Positions 1-8,298 of a stretch of DNA of 55,800 bases are shown one piece after another. Location: the NCBI GenBank assembly GCA_001604405.1, contig LVBL01000018.1:17786-73585 (forward strand). The letters are read 5' to 3'. This stretch comes from Spirochaetales bacterium Spiro_10. Lineage in GTDB: Bacteria > Spirochaetota > Spirochaetia > Treponematales > Treponemataceae. A program made the translations under genes and the position numbers. Position 1 is the stretch's first letter; the number at the start of each line of letters is the position of its first letter. The notes under the pieces are model-generated. The model was not told the origin of the DNA and made no database searches. It saw only the letters and a program-made list of their open reading frames with translations.

Positions 1-1681
1 TACAGGCAAAATTATAGCCGGGGTCAAGGGAATATGAGTCAAAAATGTCTTGTAGCGTTTTCTTGTTACTCTTTGTAATCACGTTCGGTAATTGCTTGGT
101 GTCCCCGACTATCACAGCATTATGGGCGCTTGAAACGGCAAGGGCTCCCGTGGCGACATCCACCTGAGAAGCCTCGTCGATTATGACGTAGTCAAACGTG
201 GCTTTGGCGCACAGGCTGTTTCGAGCCGAGAACGTTGTGCTCAGAATGGCTGGGTATTCTGCCAGAAAATCCGCATGTTTCTTCCAAAGATCCTCTTCAC
301 TGAATACTGTGCGATGTTGCTTGCCTCCATATTTTTTGAAGAGCGAATCTCTGAAACACTCCATAGACAGGTTCTGTAAATTCTTGGATTTGTCATCAAC
401 ATTATTGAAAGACAGATTCTTTTTTAAATTAGTGGTCTCTGTCTTAAGTTCGGATATTCGCATAGTGTAAAAAAGGTATTGGAAGAGCATGACAACATCA
501 TCAGGACGCTCTTTATAGAATTGCAAAGTTGCTATGCCATATAGCAGTCTGCATTTGACTATAAAAAGTAATGGCAAGGATCCCTTCATATATAGATGCT
601 GTTGGCACTCTTGCCACAAGTCAACTAGCGTCTTTGAAGCGACATGGTTTCGAACTTTGATATCCAAAAATGACTTGTTGATTTCTTTTAGGTACTCTAA
701 AAAATGAAAGTATTCGGTCTCGATGTTGGCAAGCTCCTGGTTTAAAGTAGACAATCTCTCTTGACAACTGTATAGCTCATGGAGCTGTTCTGACAACTCT
801 CTGATGTGTGATACATGATCTGATGTTTTTTGTGTTTCAGATGTAGTGATCCATTCGGGATACTCGCCTGTTTGGTTTTGAATGAACTCTTTTTTGTTAT
901 CCTGTTTACCCAGTGGTGCAAGGATAAAACCCAATTCATATGAACACATTTTTTCATAGATATTGGAAGTCGCCGAATTGTTATTTGAGACGATTAGGAC
1001 TGTCTTTCCCGCTATGATCAAATTGGCGAGGATATTCAGTATTGTCTGCGTTTTGCCTGTGCCCGGAGGACCTTCTATGACGCTGATTTGGTTTTCCAGC
1101 GCATTTTTTACGGCTTTGTATTGACTCGTATTGCACCCAAAGGGAAATATTGGAATAACATCGGTTGGGTGTCGCGGAATGAACTTTTTCGGCTGGGTAT
1201 ACATTGAAAAGACAGTATCATTTGCAATAAAACCGATATTTTCGAATTGCTTCGAAAGCAGATTTGTTCCGTCGTCAGTCTGTAGGCTGGTTAAATCAAC
1301 TGTTTTCCGCAGATACTCAAGAACGTTTTTGGTGTTAAGTTCGGAAAGGCAAGATTGCACGATATGTAGGTCATTTTTCTCAAAGTCATAACTACGGTCG
1401 TTCTCACAGCTAATATGCCAGTATCGAAGTCCATGAAAAGAAAATTCATATATGCCGACAATGTTGAATAACTGTTTCTCTTTGTAGGAGACTTGATAAT
1501 CAATCGGATTCAAGAAAACCGGACTTTTCATCCAAATAACATTGGCGGCATTATAGGTAAATGTCTTTCCGCTGTGGAAGCGGATTGCATATTTATTGGT
1601 ATCAGGCCGATACTCGCAGGTATCAATTTGCTTTGTTATAATCTTGCCTTTGACTACTATGCAGTTTTGGCATGGATTCAT
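1..1681 (-). CDS. Superfamily 1 helicase/ATPase (AAA_11 type), C-terminus cut by window edge
   Basis: Reading leftwards from ATG at 1681 the frame is open for about 560 codons to the window edge. Walker A GPPGTGKT is at residues 204-211 and a DEASQ Walker B at about 502-506, followed by GDTKQLP (motif III type). These are hallmarks of UvrD/DNA2/NAM7-like SF1 helicases. The roughly 290 residues between Walker A and B include a coiled-coil-rich stretch, so the 1A domain has a large insertion. The last helicase motifs (IV-VI) and any nuclease or other C-terminal domain lie outside the window. Base composition is clearly AT-rich compared with everything to the right, suggesting horizontal acquisition. 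Relatives often sit in defence islands, but nothing here proves that role. No good SD precedes the ATG, so the start is moderately sure. Confidence 0.85.
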   Translation of the reverse strand, partial: MNPCQNCIVVKGKIITKQIDTCEYRPDTNKYAIRFHSGKTFTYNAANVIWMKSPVFLNPIDYQVSYKEKQLFNIVGIYEFSFHGLRYWHISCENDRSYDFEKNDLHIVQSCLSELNTKNVLEYLRKTVDLTSLQTDDGTNLLSKQFENIGFIANDTVFSMYTQPKKFIPRHPTDVIPIFPFGCNTSQYKAVKNALENQISVIEGPPGTGKTQTILNILANLIIAGKTVLIVSNNNSATSNIYEKMCSYELGFILAPLGKQDNKKEFIQNQTGEYPEWITTSETQKTSDHVSHIRELSEQLHELYSCQERLSTLNQELANIETEYFHFLEYLKEINKSFLDIKVRNHVASKTLVDLWQECQQHLYMKGSLPLLFIVKCRLLYGIATLQFYKERPDDVVMLFQYLFYTMRISELKTETTNLKKNLSFNNVDDKSKNLQNLSMECFRDSLFKKYGGKQHRTVFSEEDLWKKHADFLAEYPAILSTTFSARNSLCAKATFDYVIIDEASQVDVATGALAVSSAHNAVIVGDTKQLPNVITKSNKKTLQDIFDSYSLDPGYNFAC

Positions 1682-1995
1682 ACTTGTTACCTGAGTATGT
1701 ATTTTACAACAGAAATGAGGTTTTCTTATTTCTTTTTTAACTTTTCTTTGAAAAATTAACTCAATCACTCATGTCAAGGATCTCAACATGGAAAGGAATG
1801 TCGCAATAAGTGATGATTCTAGGTTGCTTTTCGTTATATCGACTTAAACCCTTATAGACCTCTCGCGCGCGAGCGACGTCCTGTCGCCGCCCTCCGCACC
1901 CAACCCCAACCCCAACCCCCCTCCTCCCCCATCCGACAACAAACAGTTTGACAAGGCCCCGTTCCCGCCCGATACTGGTTCCCAGGAGCACTCGC
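1682..1995. other. Intergenic region with a composition boundary and a G-quadruplex-capable run
   Basis: There is no supportable gene. AT-rich sequence continues to about 1850, then switches abruptly to GC-rich sequence. At 1899-1930 the plus strand is a C-run with three AACCCC units. The minus strand therefore carries four or more G-tracts of 3-6 Gs separated by 2-nt loops, a canonical G-quadruplex pattern. It lies about 220 nt upstream of the helicase start and 70 nt upstream of the GH26 start. Confidence 0.6.
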
Positions 1996-3252
1996 ATGAC
2001 AAAAATGACCGCTTCCCTTTCAAGACACCCCGCCCGAACCGCCTTTGTACGTATCGCTTTTCTCTCCGCCTTCGCCGCCTGTCTTGTTGTGGGCCTCGCG
2101 GCATGCGCCAATAACAAGGTAGCCCCGCTCTCCGGTTCGCTTCTTCCGGTACCGCTCACCGACTACCGTGCCTCGAAAACCCCCTCCGACCCCAACGCCC
2201 TGCCGGCGGCAAAGGCCGAACTTGCCTTCCTCGCCTCGCTTTCCAACGATACGCGGAAAGGAGTCATCGCGGGACAAAACGTCGGTCACGGCGACCAGAT
2301 CCTGAATCCTTCCGGCTTTTTCGGGTATCAACCCCTTGTGGCCGAACTGGAACGCGAGACCGGCGAAGTGCCGGGCATGATCGGCCTTGATTTCGAACAT
2401 GATCAGATCTTCAGCGAAGCGCAATTGCACGCGGCGATCCAGCCCTTGATAGAACACGCCCGCAAGGGCGGCATGGTCACTGTCAACTGGGCGCCCCATA
2501 GTCCTTGGCTTAACGACGAATCGGATATACAGAATCACCCCGGCGTATGGACCGACACCAGAACCCTTGGCGGCAACGGTGAAAAAGTGAACATGCGCGA
2601 GCTTGTCGACCCGACGTCGCCCCTGTTCACCGTCTGGCGGCGCAAGCTCGACCGCATCGCCACTGCCCTGGCGGAATTGCAGGAGGCGGGCGTGGTCGTC
2701 CTCTGGCGGCCCTTGCAGGAGATGAACGGCGACTGGTTCTGGTGGGGCATCAGCAGCCACAAGTACAGCGGAGACCCGTACATCAACCTCTGGCGAGACA
2801 TGCACGCGTACTTCACCGAAACCAAGGGCCTCCATAACCTCCTGTGGGTGTTCTCGCCGGCCATGGAGGAAAAGTATGTGTTCGGCTGGCTCTACCCGGG
2901 CGAGGCGTACGTCGATATCGTGGCGGGCACCAAGTATGACGACCAGCTGATCGTGCCGGGGTACGCCGACCTCCAGCGGTACAACAAGGTTGTCGCGATG
3001 GCCGAATTCGGCACGCGGACCTGGCGCCTTGGGGACGGCGGCGGGATGCACAGTTTGCGGGGCGAGTCCGATACGACCCTCTTCGCGCACCGGCTCTTGA
3101 ACACCTATCCCAGCGCGGCCTACTGGGTCTCGTGGCACAACTGGCCCAACGACGACGGCACCAGCGAGCATCAAGCCCTCGTCTCGAACCGCAACGCCAG
3201 GCAACTGCTGCAAGACCCCCGGGTCCTTACCTTGAGCCGACTGCGGAAGTAG
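1996..3252 (+). CDS. Secreted lipoprotein beta-mannanase-like glycoside hydrolase family 26
   Basis: 418 aa. GH26 enzymes are retaining endo-beta-mannanases (some are xylanases or lichenases). The N-terminus is a signal peptide with a lipobox GLAAC (Cys37), so the enzyme is probably anchored to the outer or cytoplasmic membrane. The acid/base Glu lies in WRPLQEMNG (about E242) and the nucleophile Glu in AMAEFGT (about E337); both match the GH26 signatures, and the NWAPHSPW and TYPSAAYW regions fit the same barrel. The start was chosen at 1996 because AGGAG at 1984-1988 precedes it by 7 nt; an in-frame ATG lies upstream at 1948. It stands alone and is followed by a dispersed repeat. With the GH5 gene at 8299 it suggests hemicellulose use. 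Substrate specificity is inferred only from the family. Confidence 0.92.
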   Translation: MTKMTASLSRHPARTAFVRIAFLSAFAACLVVGLAACANNKVAPLSGSLLPVPLTDYRASKTPSDPNALPAAKAELAFLASLSNDTRKGVIAGQNVGHGDQILNPSGFFGYQPLVAELERETGEVPGMIGLDFEHDQIFSEAQLHAAIQPLIEHARKGGMVTVNWAPHSPWLNDESDIQNHPGVWTDTRTLGGNGEKVNMRELVDPTSPLFTVWRRKLDRIATALAELQEAGVVVLWRPLQEMNGDWFWWGISSHKYSGDPYINLWRDMHAYFTETKGLHNLLWVFSPAMEEKYVFGWLYPGEAYVDIVAGTKYDDQLIVPGYADLQRYNKVVAMAEFGTRTWRLGDGGGMHSLRGESDTTLFAHRLLNTYPSAAYWVSWHNWPNDDGTSEHQALVSNRNARQLLQDPRVLTLSRLRK

Positions 3253-3270
3253 AGTTAAAAGATTCAGATT

Positions 3271-3365
3271 GAGGCAGAGCGCGTTACGCGGCGCGAACTA
3301 CGCAGCGCGGAGCCCCCGCGAGCGGCGCAACCTCCGGTCGCGCTTGGTCCTTGCAGGGGCGAAGG
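3271..3365 (+). repeat. Dispersed intergenic repeat, copy A (longest)
   Basis: Begins with GAGGCAGAG, then GGCGCGAAC, GGAGCCCCC and ends GGTCCTTGCAGGGGCGAAGG. The same ordered blocks occur on the minus strand at 15221-15295 and 18400-18474. Copy A has about 20 extra bases between the GGAGCCCCC and TCCTTGCA blocks. It begins 18 nt after the GH26 stop codon. Confidence 0.6.
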
Positions 3366-3366
3366 A

Positions 3367-3765
3367 TTATTCAATGGAAGGGTCATCTTCCACTTGATGA
3401 TTAATAATCCAGTTAAGGAGATCATCCGCAGTGACACTGCTATCCGCTATACCGAGAATGGTTGAACTCAATTCTTCCTGTGTGTAACGAAGGTGTGTTC
3501 CATTCAAGGCAAGAAACACAAGCATCACATGTGCCCCGATTCGCTTGTTGCCGTCAAGCAGTGCGTGATTTTTAACAAGACCGAAACCAAGCCTTGCGGC
3601 TTTTGCCTGAATTGAAGGATATAAGTCCTCTCCGTCAAATGATTGAAATGGTTGTGCGATTGCTGAATCAAGAAGGGCTTCATCCCGGATACCGCAAGTT
3701 CCGCCTGTTTGTGTAACGAGTTCCGAATGCATCTGAAGGATTTGGTCCTTCGTCAGTATGATCAA
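3367..3765 (-). CDS. doc: Doc-type death-on-curing toxin (Fic superfamily)
   Basis: 132 aa, the usual Doc length. The Fic/Doc core motif reads NHALLDGNKRIGAH (residues 66-79): the catalytic-type His, the acidic Asp and the GNKR loop are all present. Doc kinases phosphorylate EF-Tu; classical Fic proteins AMPylate, and the DGNKR variant belongs to the Doc side. The start overlaps the last 4 nt of the antitoxin gene (ATGA), so translation is coupled. Base composition is lower in GC than the flanking genes, as expected for a mobile toxin-antitoxin module. The active motif is intact, in contrast to the dead toxin at 13393. Probably a functional type II toxin; target unknown. Confidence 0.93.
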   Translation of the reverse strand: MIILTKDQILQMHSELVTQTGGTCGIRDEALLDSAIAQPFQSFDGEDLYPSIQAKAARLGFGLVKNHALLDGNKRIGAHVMLVFLALNGTHLRYTQEELSSTILGIADSSVTADDLLNWIINHQVEDDPSIE

Positions 3766-4004
3766 TGTGAAAGAACCTCATACGCGTCTTTGTTTTGCGC
3801 CATGATCTTTCGGGAAACATACTGAACATCTTGGTCGGCAGCGGTTGTGTATTCTTCGGCTTTGCCGAACTCGATGATTAAATAGCGGGGTACGTTGTTT
3901 TTGAGGATTACCGCTGATCCGTGTTCATCTACCAGACGGGCGACTTTGGAGAAATTCTGGTTGGCTTCGGTAATGGAAACCAGGGTTTCCGAATTGATGG
4001 TCAT
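3762..4004 (-). CDS. Phd/YefM-family antitoxin
   Basis: 80 aa, typical of Phd/YefM antitoxins. The N-terminal half (residues 8-50) has the family pattern: ITEANQNFSKVARLVDEHG followed by a VILKNNVPRYLII beta hairpin that dimerises and binds DNA. The C-terminal tail would neutralise Doc. GAGGTG sits 5 nt before the ATG. It is the first gene of a two-gene operon, overlapping the toxin by 4 nt. The promoter just upstream contains an 8-bp palindrome (AGTATACT, 4022-4029) that could be the autoregulatory operator. Confidence 0.92.
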   Translation of the reverse strand: MTINSETLVSITEANQNFSKVARLVDEHGSAVILKNNVPRYLIIEFGKAEEYTTAADQDVQYVSRKIMAQNKDAYEVLSH

Positions 4005-4021
4005 GATTCACCTCTGCAACA

Positions 4022-4049
4022 AGTATACTATAAAATAGGATAAATACAA
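4022..4049 (-). promoter_or_regulatory. Promoter/operator of the Phd-Doc operon
   Basis: On the minus strand TTGTAT (4044-4049) and TATACT (4022-4027) are separated by 16 nt, a good sigma-70-type pair. The -10 lies within the palindrome AGTATACT (4022-4029), a plausible Phd/Doc autorepression site. The region is AT-rich. Confidence 0.6.
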
Positions 4050-4109
4050 CCTAGAATAAAGGGGAAAGTCAAGAGAATGGCCACCAGCGGTCGTGTCGAT
4101 AATGCTCCG

Positions 4110-4185
4110 TTACTTGGACTGGATCAGCGCGTCGTGGAAGCCATCCTGCGCCACGATCAGGCGGTCAAAATAACCCCAGAAAGAA
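4110..4185 (-). pseudogene. Displaced C-terminal codons of the esterase
   Basis: If one T is removed from the run at about 4182, the esterase frame continues after KFF as WGYFDRLIVAQDGFHDAL and stops at 4110. Almost every third position is G or C, as in genuine genes here, which supports it being former (or real) coding sequence rather than spacer. Confidence 0.6.
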
Positions 4186-5034
4186 CTTCGTGATCATCTC
4201 GGTCGCGGTGGGAGGCCAGCCGTGGCCGCCCTGGAAGCGCGTCGCGACGACGCACGTTGCTTCCGGGCCGCGCCAGATGCGGCCGTCGAAGCCCTGGCCT
4301 GCAGGGTACTCGGTCCAGGTATCGGAGCAGCCGTTCACCGTGTTCCAGAACTCGAGCGTGTGCTTGACCGAGTAGATGTTGCCGATGATCTTTCCGTCGT
4401 AGGGGATGACGTCGTCGTCCAGGGAATGGATGAAAAGGACGCTCACGGGTTTCGCCTCGTGTTGCTGGTGCTGGGGGCCGAGGCGGACCGTGAGTGCCGC
4501 GGTGTCGGCGCACATGGGGCCTGAGACCGGGGCGATGGCGCGGACGCGTCCTTCGAGGAGGACGGCGCTTTCGTGGCACTGGACCGCGCCGAGGGAGTGA
4601 CCGGTCATGAAGACCGCGCGCTCGTCGATGCGGTATCTCTTGCGGATTCCGTCGATGATGTAACCGAAGAAGGCGGTATCGTCGGGCGAGCTCCAGCCGC
4701 CCGAGAGGCCGTCGGGATAGACGACGATGAAGCCGTGCCGTTCGGCGAACATGTCGAAGCCGCGCGCGCGGAAGGCCTCGCCGGTCGAGCCCATGCCGTG
4801 GAGGGCGATGACGAGGCCCGTGCCCGACTTCGGAAGCGAGCGCGGCACATAGAGCGCGCCGCCCCGTGTCTGCACCGAGAGGTTGACCGTGAAGCGCCGC
4901 TCGTCGGGCGCGATTGTCATCGCTCCGTGTTTTTTTGCCGCGTTCGCGCCGCACGACGCGAATGGGAGCGCGACGGTGAGCGCGAGTATGATTGTCAGGG
5001 GCGCAAGAAGAATCGCGAGTTTCCGTGCTGTCAT
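4165..5034 (-). CDS. Lipoprotein esterase of the PHB-depolymerase/feruloyl-esterase (LpqC-like) family, C-terminus frameshifted
   Basis: 289 aa as read. The signal peptide ends in a lipobox (PFASC), so this is an exported, membrane-anchored esterase. The alpha/beta-hydrolase triad is visible: Ser147 in GHSLG, Asp in SLDDDVIPYDG, His271 in GGHGW. Relatives hydrolyse short-chain polyesters or feruloyl esters on plant xylan. The start at 5034 is preferred because GGAGG lies 6 nt upstream; an in-frame ATG at 5058 overlaps the upstream stop. Oddity: around 4179-4185 an extra T appears to shift the frame. The displaced frame runs on to a TAA at 4110-4112 with strongly coding codon use. The intact protein would be about 18 residues longer. 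Whether this is sequencing error or mutation is unknown. It is probably co-transcribed with the phosphatase upstream. Confidence 0.85.
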   Translation of the reverse strand: MTARKLAILLAPLTIILALTVALPFASCGANAAKKHGAMTIAPDERRFTVNLSVQTRGGALYVPRSLPKSGTGLVIALHGMGSTGEAFRARGFDMFAERHGFIVVYPDGLSGGWSSPDDTAFFGYIIDGIRKRYRIDERAVFMTGHSLGAVQCHESAVLLEGRVRAIAPVSGPMCADTAALTVRLGPQHQQHEAKPVSVLFIHSLDDDVIPYDGKIIGNIYSVKHTLEFWNTVNGCSDTWTEYPAGQGFDGRIWRGPEATCVVATRFQGGHGWPPTATEMITKFFLGLF

Positions 5035-5054
5035 GGCGGACCTCCGTGGCGCGT

Positions 5055-5741
5055 TCATGCGCGTGCCTTTCCTTCGACGCGTTCGATCAGGTAGTCGGGC
5101 TTGAGCGCGCGGAGGGCGTCATCGTCGCCGAGGCCGCCGGTGATGCCGCACGAGGCTATCCCCGCGTTACGCGCGGTCAGGATGTCCACGGTCGAATCCC
5201 CGATGAGGATCGTGCGCTCAGCCGGGACGCCGGTGTGTTTCATGATGAGTTCGACTCCCGCGGGATCCGGTTTGAGGGCTCCGGCGGACTCGGGGCCGAC
5301 GATGCAGGCAAAGAGGTCCGCCGCGCCGAGGCCCTGCAGTATGCGGACGGCGAGGTCTTCGGGCTTATTGGTAAGGACGGCGAGGCGCGCGCCTTGTCGT
5401 TTCAGCGTCTCCAGCCACTCGCGCATTCCCGGATAGAGGGCGGTTTTGTCGCAACAGCGCGCGGCATAGTCCGCGCGGTATTCGGGCAGGGCAGCCTCTG
5501 CCGTGGCGACGAGTTCCTCCGGTGTTTGCCCCGAGGCCGCGCTGAAGGTTTTGCGGACGAGGTTTTTCGCGCCGTTGCCGATTCCCCGGCGCACGGTTTC
5601 GCGGTCGACCGCGGCGAGTCCGTACCGCGCGAGGGTGACGTTCATGGCCGCGGTGAGGTCGTCGAGGGAGTCGATGAGCGTGCCGTCAAGGTCGAAGACG
5701 TAGAGGTCAAAGCGTGCGGGTAGGTGCGCGGCGTAGTCCAT
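5055..5741 (-). CDS. gph: HAD-superfamily phosphoglycolate phosphatase-like hydrolase
   Basis: 228 aa. HAD motif I is FDLDGTLID (nucleophile about Asp17, acid/base Asp19), motif II LAVLTNKP, motif III Lys in GALKPDP and motif IV IGDSTVDI. The alpha-helical cap between motifs I and II is of the C1 type found in Gph/PGP. Gph removes 2-phosphoglycolate formed by DNA repair or oxygenation; the family also contains other phosphatases, so the substrate is inferred. The start ATG at 5741 gives the usual family N-terminus just before motif I; the frame stays open further upstream only because it lies antisense to the EAL gene. Its stop overlaps an alternative start of the esterase by 4 nt. Confidence 0.85.
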   Translation of the reverse strand: MDYAAHLPARFDLYVFDLDGTLIDSLDDLTAAMNVTLARYGLAAVDRETVRRGIGNGAKNLVRKTFSAASGQTPEELVATAEAALPEYRADYAARCCDKTALYPGMREWLETLKRQGARLAVLTNKPEDLAVRILQGLGAADLFACIVGPESAGALKPDPAGVELIMKHTGVPAERTILIGDSTVDILTARNAGIASCGITGGLGDDDALRALKPDYLIERVEGKARA

Positions 5742-5826
5742 ACGCAGGATTCTACGGGTATTTGCCCGGCGCGTCGAGGGGCGCCGCCCGTGACCGGGAG
5801 GGACCGGGTTCGCCCTTGCAGGGGCG

Positions 5827-5855
5827 TTGCGCGGCGCGGCAAAATGGCTGATACT
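5827..5855 (+). promoter_or_regulatory. Probable promoter of the EAL gene, leaderless arrangement
   Basis: TTGCGC (5827-5832), 17 nt, then GATACT (5850-5855). The ATG follows after 7 nt and no SD is present, so transcription would start at or next to the A of the start codon. Confidence 0.45.
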
Positions 5856-5862
5856 TGAGTAC

Positions 5863-7818
5863 ATGGATCCATTCGCGGACGATTTCGAGAACCGGATGAC
5901 TCGCCAGGTGTTCAAGTGGATCTCCGCGTTTTTTGCCGGACTTATCCTGTTCATGACCCTCCTGAACCTCAGGCTCAGCATGCTGACGTCCCTTGAGAAC
6001 TCCGCGCGGATGCTGGTTCGCTCCGCCACCCTTGTCTTCAATGCGGCCGTCTGCCTGTGGGCGTTCCGGAGCAGGGCCTCGGACAGGGCATTCTTGCGCG
6101 TCCCGCCCTTCTTTTTGCTGGTCAACTTCGCCGGAACGGTCTTCGTCACCGTGGCCGGAAACGCGGACCCCCTGGTTGCCGTCGGGTCGTACATCGTGCA
6201 GACGAACCTGTACCTCCTGACGTTCAGTTTCTTCGCCCGAAGGCAGGGCCTGACCCTCGCGTTCGGCGGCGCGTTGCTCGGCATCGGCTACCTCCTGTTC
6301 GGCGTGCACTACCGTGACTCGGTCGCGCCGGCGCTCGACCGCGCCGCGACGATGCGGGTGTATTCGCACATGATGACCTTCGGCGTCGTGCAGACGACCG
6401 TGCTCGTCGCGTTCAGCAACAAGTTCTTCGCCATGCTGCTAGCCAAGGTGCGCGCCCACGCGGACGAGATGGCGCTCCTGGCCTTCACCGACTCGGAGAC
6501 GGGCCTTCCGAACGCGCAACAGCTGGCGAAGGACATCGACTCGCGGGAGCGGAATCCCGAGCTCGCAGGACGCCCCTGCGTCATGGTCGGCTTCAGGCTC
6601 GAGGGTCTCGAGACGGTAAACGAGACCCTCGGCATAGATTTCACGAACGCCCTCCTCCGGAAGCTCGTCCTCCGCTATGACGCGGAGCTTTCCGCCCTCA
6701 TGGACAGGAAGGCCATCCGAAAGCTGGAAGGATTCGTGCCGTTGTACCGGGTCGAAAGCAACACCTTCGCGTTCCTTGTCGAACCTCCCGGCAGCGAATT
6801 CTACAACCCGAACCGGGTGACGGCGCTTCAGACGACCATCGACGGCGTCTGCCTGGAATACCGCGAACGGATTTCTCTTTCGTTCCGCGGGGGCTTTTCC
6901 GCGTACCCCGAGGACGCGCAGAACCTGGAACAACTGCTGAAGAACCTCCTGAATATCGTCCACGCGAAGCGCGGCGAGGGACTCGGCGTGTTCACGCCCT
7001 TCGACATGGACCGGTATCAGGCCTTTCTGCGGGAACAGGGCGTCAAGGCCGCCATCCCGAATGCGATGGAACGAGGAGAGTTCGGCCTCGTGTTCCAGCC
7101 GAAGGTTTCCACGGCGACAGGCGTCGTGCTCGGATTCGAGGCGTTGGCCCGTTGGGAAAGCGCGGAGTTTGGAAAGGTTTCGCCCGCCGAGTTCATATCG
7201 CTTGCCGAGGAGAGCGGTGATATCTCGGAGCTCACCGAGCGGCTCGTGGATCAGGCCCTCGATTTCGCCGCGCTCCTGGCCCGGAACGGCCGGATGCTGC
7301 CGGTTTCGGTGAACCTCTCGCCGGGGGCCGTGCGACCCGACTTCTTGCGTCTCATCGGAGAAAGGATCGCCGACGCCGGCCTCGGCGGCTCCATCGAGCT
7401 CGAGATCACCGAGGGGATCATCATGAAGATGACGACCGAGATCGCCGACGATTTCCGCAAGCTCAAGGCCCTCGGCATCACCTTCTCGATCGACGACTTC
7501 GGCACCGGCTACTCGAACCTCGGCTACCTCCAGAACTTCGAGGCGCAGGTGCTCAAGATCGACAAAAGCTTCATCGACGGCATACCGTTCGACGAGAAAA
7601 ACGCCACCCTCGTGAAGACCATCGTCAGGATGGGAAAGTCGTTCGGCATGAAGATCGTCGCCGAGGGCGTCGAGTACATCGAGCAGCGGGACTTCCTCGC
7701 GCGATGCGAGTGCGATATGATACAGGGATATCTGTATTCAAGGCCGCTTGCCGCCGACGACGCGCTTGCCTACGCGCTGGCGCACGCGGACGGACGGGAC
7801 GGGGAAGGAACGAGATGA
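5863..7818 (+). CDS. Membrane-anchored EAL phosphodiesterase with degenerate GGDEF domain
   Basis: 651 aa. Order: about six membrane helices (about 20-190), a GGDEF-like domain (about 205-390) and an EAL domain (about 400-640). The EAL domain keeps its catalytic set: FEALARW (E426), NLSP, ELEITEG, IDDFGTGYS (D544, D545), LKIDKSF (K565) and VAEGVE (E601). It should therefore hydrolyse cyclic di-GMP. The GGDEF domain starts with a recognisable DSETGLPN, but the signature loop is replaced by RVESNTFAF (about 296-304). It cannot be a cyclase and may be regulatory. The ATG at 5863 lacks an SD and follows a -10-like element by 7 nt. The stop overlaps the next gene by 4 nt. Confidence 0.93.
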   Translation: MDPFADDFENRMTRQVFKWISAFFAGLILFMTLLNLRLSMLTSLENSARMLVRSATLVFNAAVCLWAFRSRASDRAFLRVPPFFLLVNFAGTVFVTVAGNADPLVAVGSYIVQTNLYLLTFSFFARRQGLTLAFGGALLGIGYLLFGVHYRDSVAPALDRAATMRVYSHMMTFGVVQTTVLVAFSNKFFAMLLAKVRAHADEMALLAFTDSETGLPNAQQLAKDIDSRERNPELAGRPCVMVGFRLEGLETVNETLGIDFTNALLRKLVLRYDAELSALMDRKAIRKLEGFVPLYRVESNTFAFLVEPPGSEFYNPNRVTALQTTIDGVCLEYRERISLSFRGGFSAYPEDAQNLEQLLKNLLNIVHAKRGEGLGVFTPFDMDRYQAFLREQGVKAAIPNAMERGEFGLVFQPKVSTATGVVLGFEALARWESAEFGKVSPAEFISLAEESGDISELTERLVDQALDFAALLARNGRMLPVSVNLSPGAVRPDFLRLIGERIADAGLGGSIELEITEGIIMKMTTEIADDFRKLKALGITFSIDDFGTGYSNLGYLQNFEAQVLKIDKSFIDGIPFDEKNATLVKTIVRMGKSFGMKIVAEGVEYIEQRDFLARCECDMIQGYLYSRPLAADDALAYALAHADGRDGEGTR

Positions 7819-8255
7819 ATGCGATGATTATCGGAATGAACGAGATCGCCCCGGTCGAGGCGCTGTTCACGGACGTCTTTACCGGAGAGCCCTGGAACGA
7901 CGACTGGTCGGACCGCGCGCAGCTCAGGGCGTACCTGACGGACATCATGGGATGCCCGAACTCGCTTTCTTTCGCGCTCCATGACGGAGCGAACCTCGTC
8001 GGCGCGTCGCTGGGCTCCGTCATCCACTGGTATGCGGGCACCGAGTATTATATCCGCGAGTTTTTCGTCGCGACTCGCAGGCAGCACGGCGGTCTCGGCT
8101 CGTTGCTGCTGCGTTCGGTCGAGGAAGCGATAGCTTCCCGCGGCGTGAAGTCCGTCGTCCTCAACACGGAACGGAACGTTCCCGCCTACGGTTTTTACGT
8201 CAAGAACGGATTTGCCGAGTCTTCCGAGACGAGGTTCCTCTACAAGAACGTGTAG
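7815..8255 (+). CDS. GNAT-family N-acetyltransferase
   Basis: 146 aa, a compact GNAT fold. The acetyl-CoA-binding motif A is seen around EFFVATRRQHGGLGSLLL (about residues 78-95), followed by the Asn-containing VLNTERNVPAYGFYVKNGF that is usual for motif B. The start ATG overlaps the EAL stop (ATGA), so the two are translationally coupled. The substrate cannot be told. The coupling with a cyclic-di-GMP enzyme suggests, without proving, a shared regulatory context. Confidence 0.88.
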   Translation: MNAMIIGMNEIAPVEALFTDVFTGEPWNDDWSDRAQLRAYLTDIMGCPNSLSFALHDGANLVGASLGSVIHWYAGTEYYIREFFVATRRQHGGLGSLLLRSVEEAIASRGVKSVVLNTERNVPAYGFYVKNGFAESSETRFLYKNV

Positions 8256-8298
8256 GGCCCCGGGCGGCGGTTGGCGGCGATTTTTAAACGGTTCCCTC

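Noticed and set aside
1131-1759. Short plus-strand frames in the AT-rich block
   Set aside because: They are antisense to the helicase, which has continuous motifs across the same interval.
5742-6284. N-terminal extension of the phosphoglycolate phosphatase frame (about 180 codons)
   Set aside because: It is antisense to the EAL gene, whose motifs are certain; the HAD fold begins directly after the ATG at 5741.
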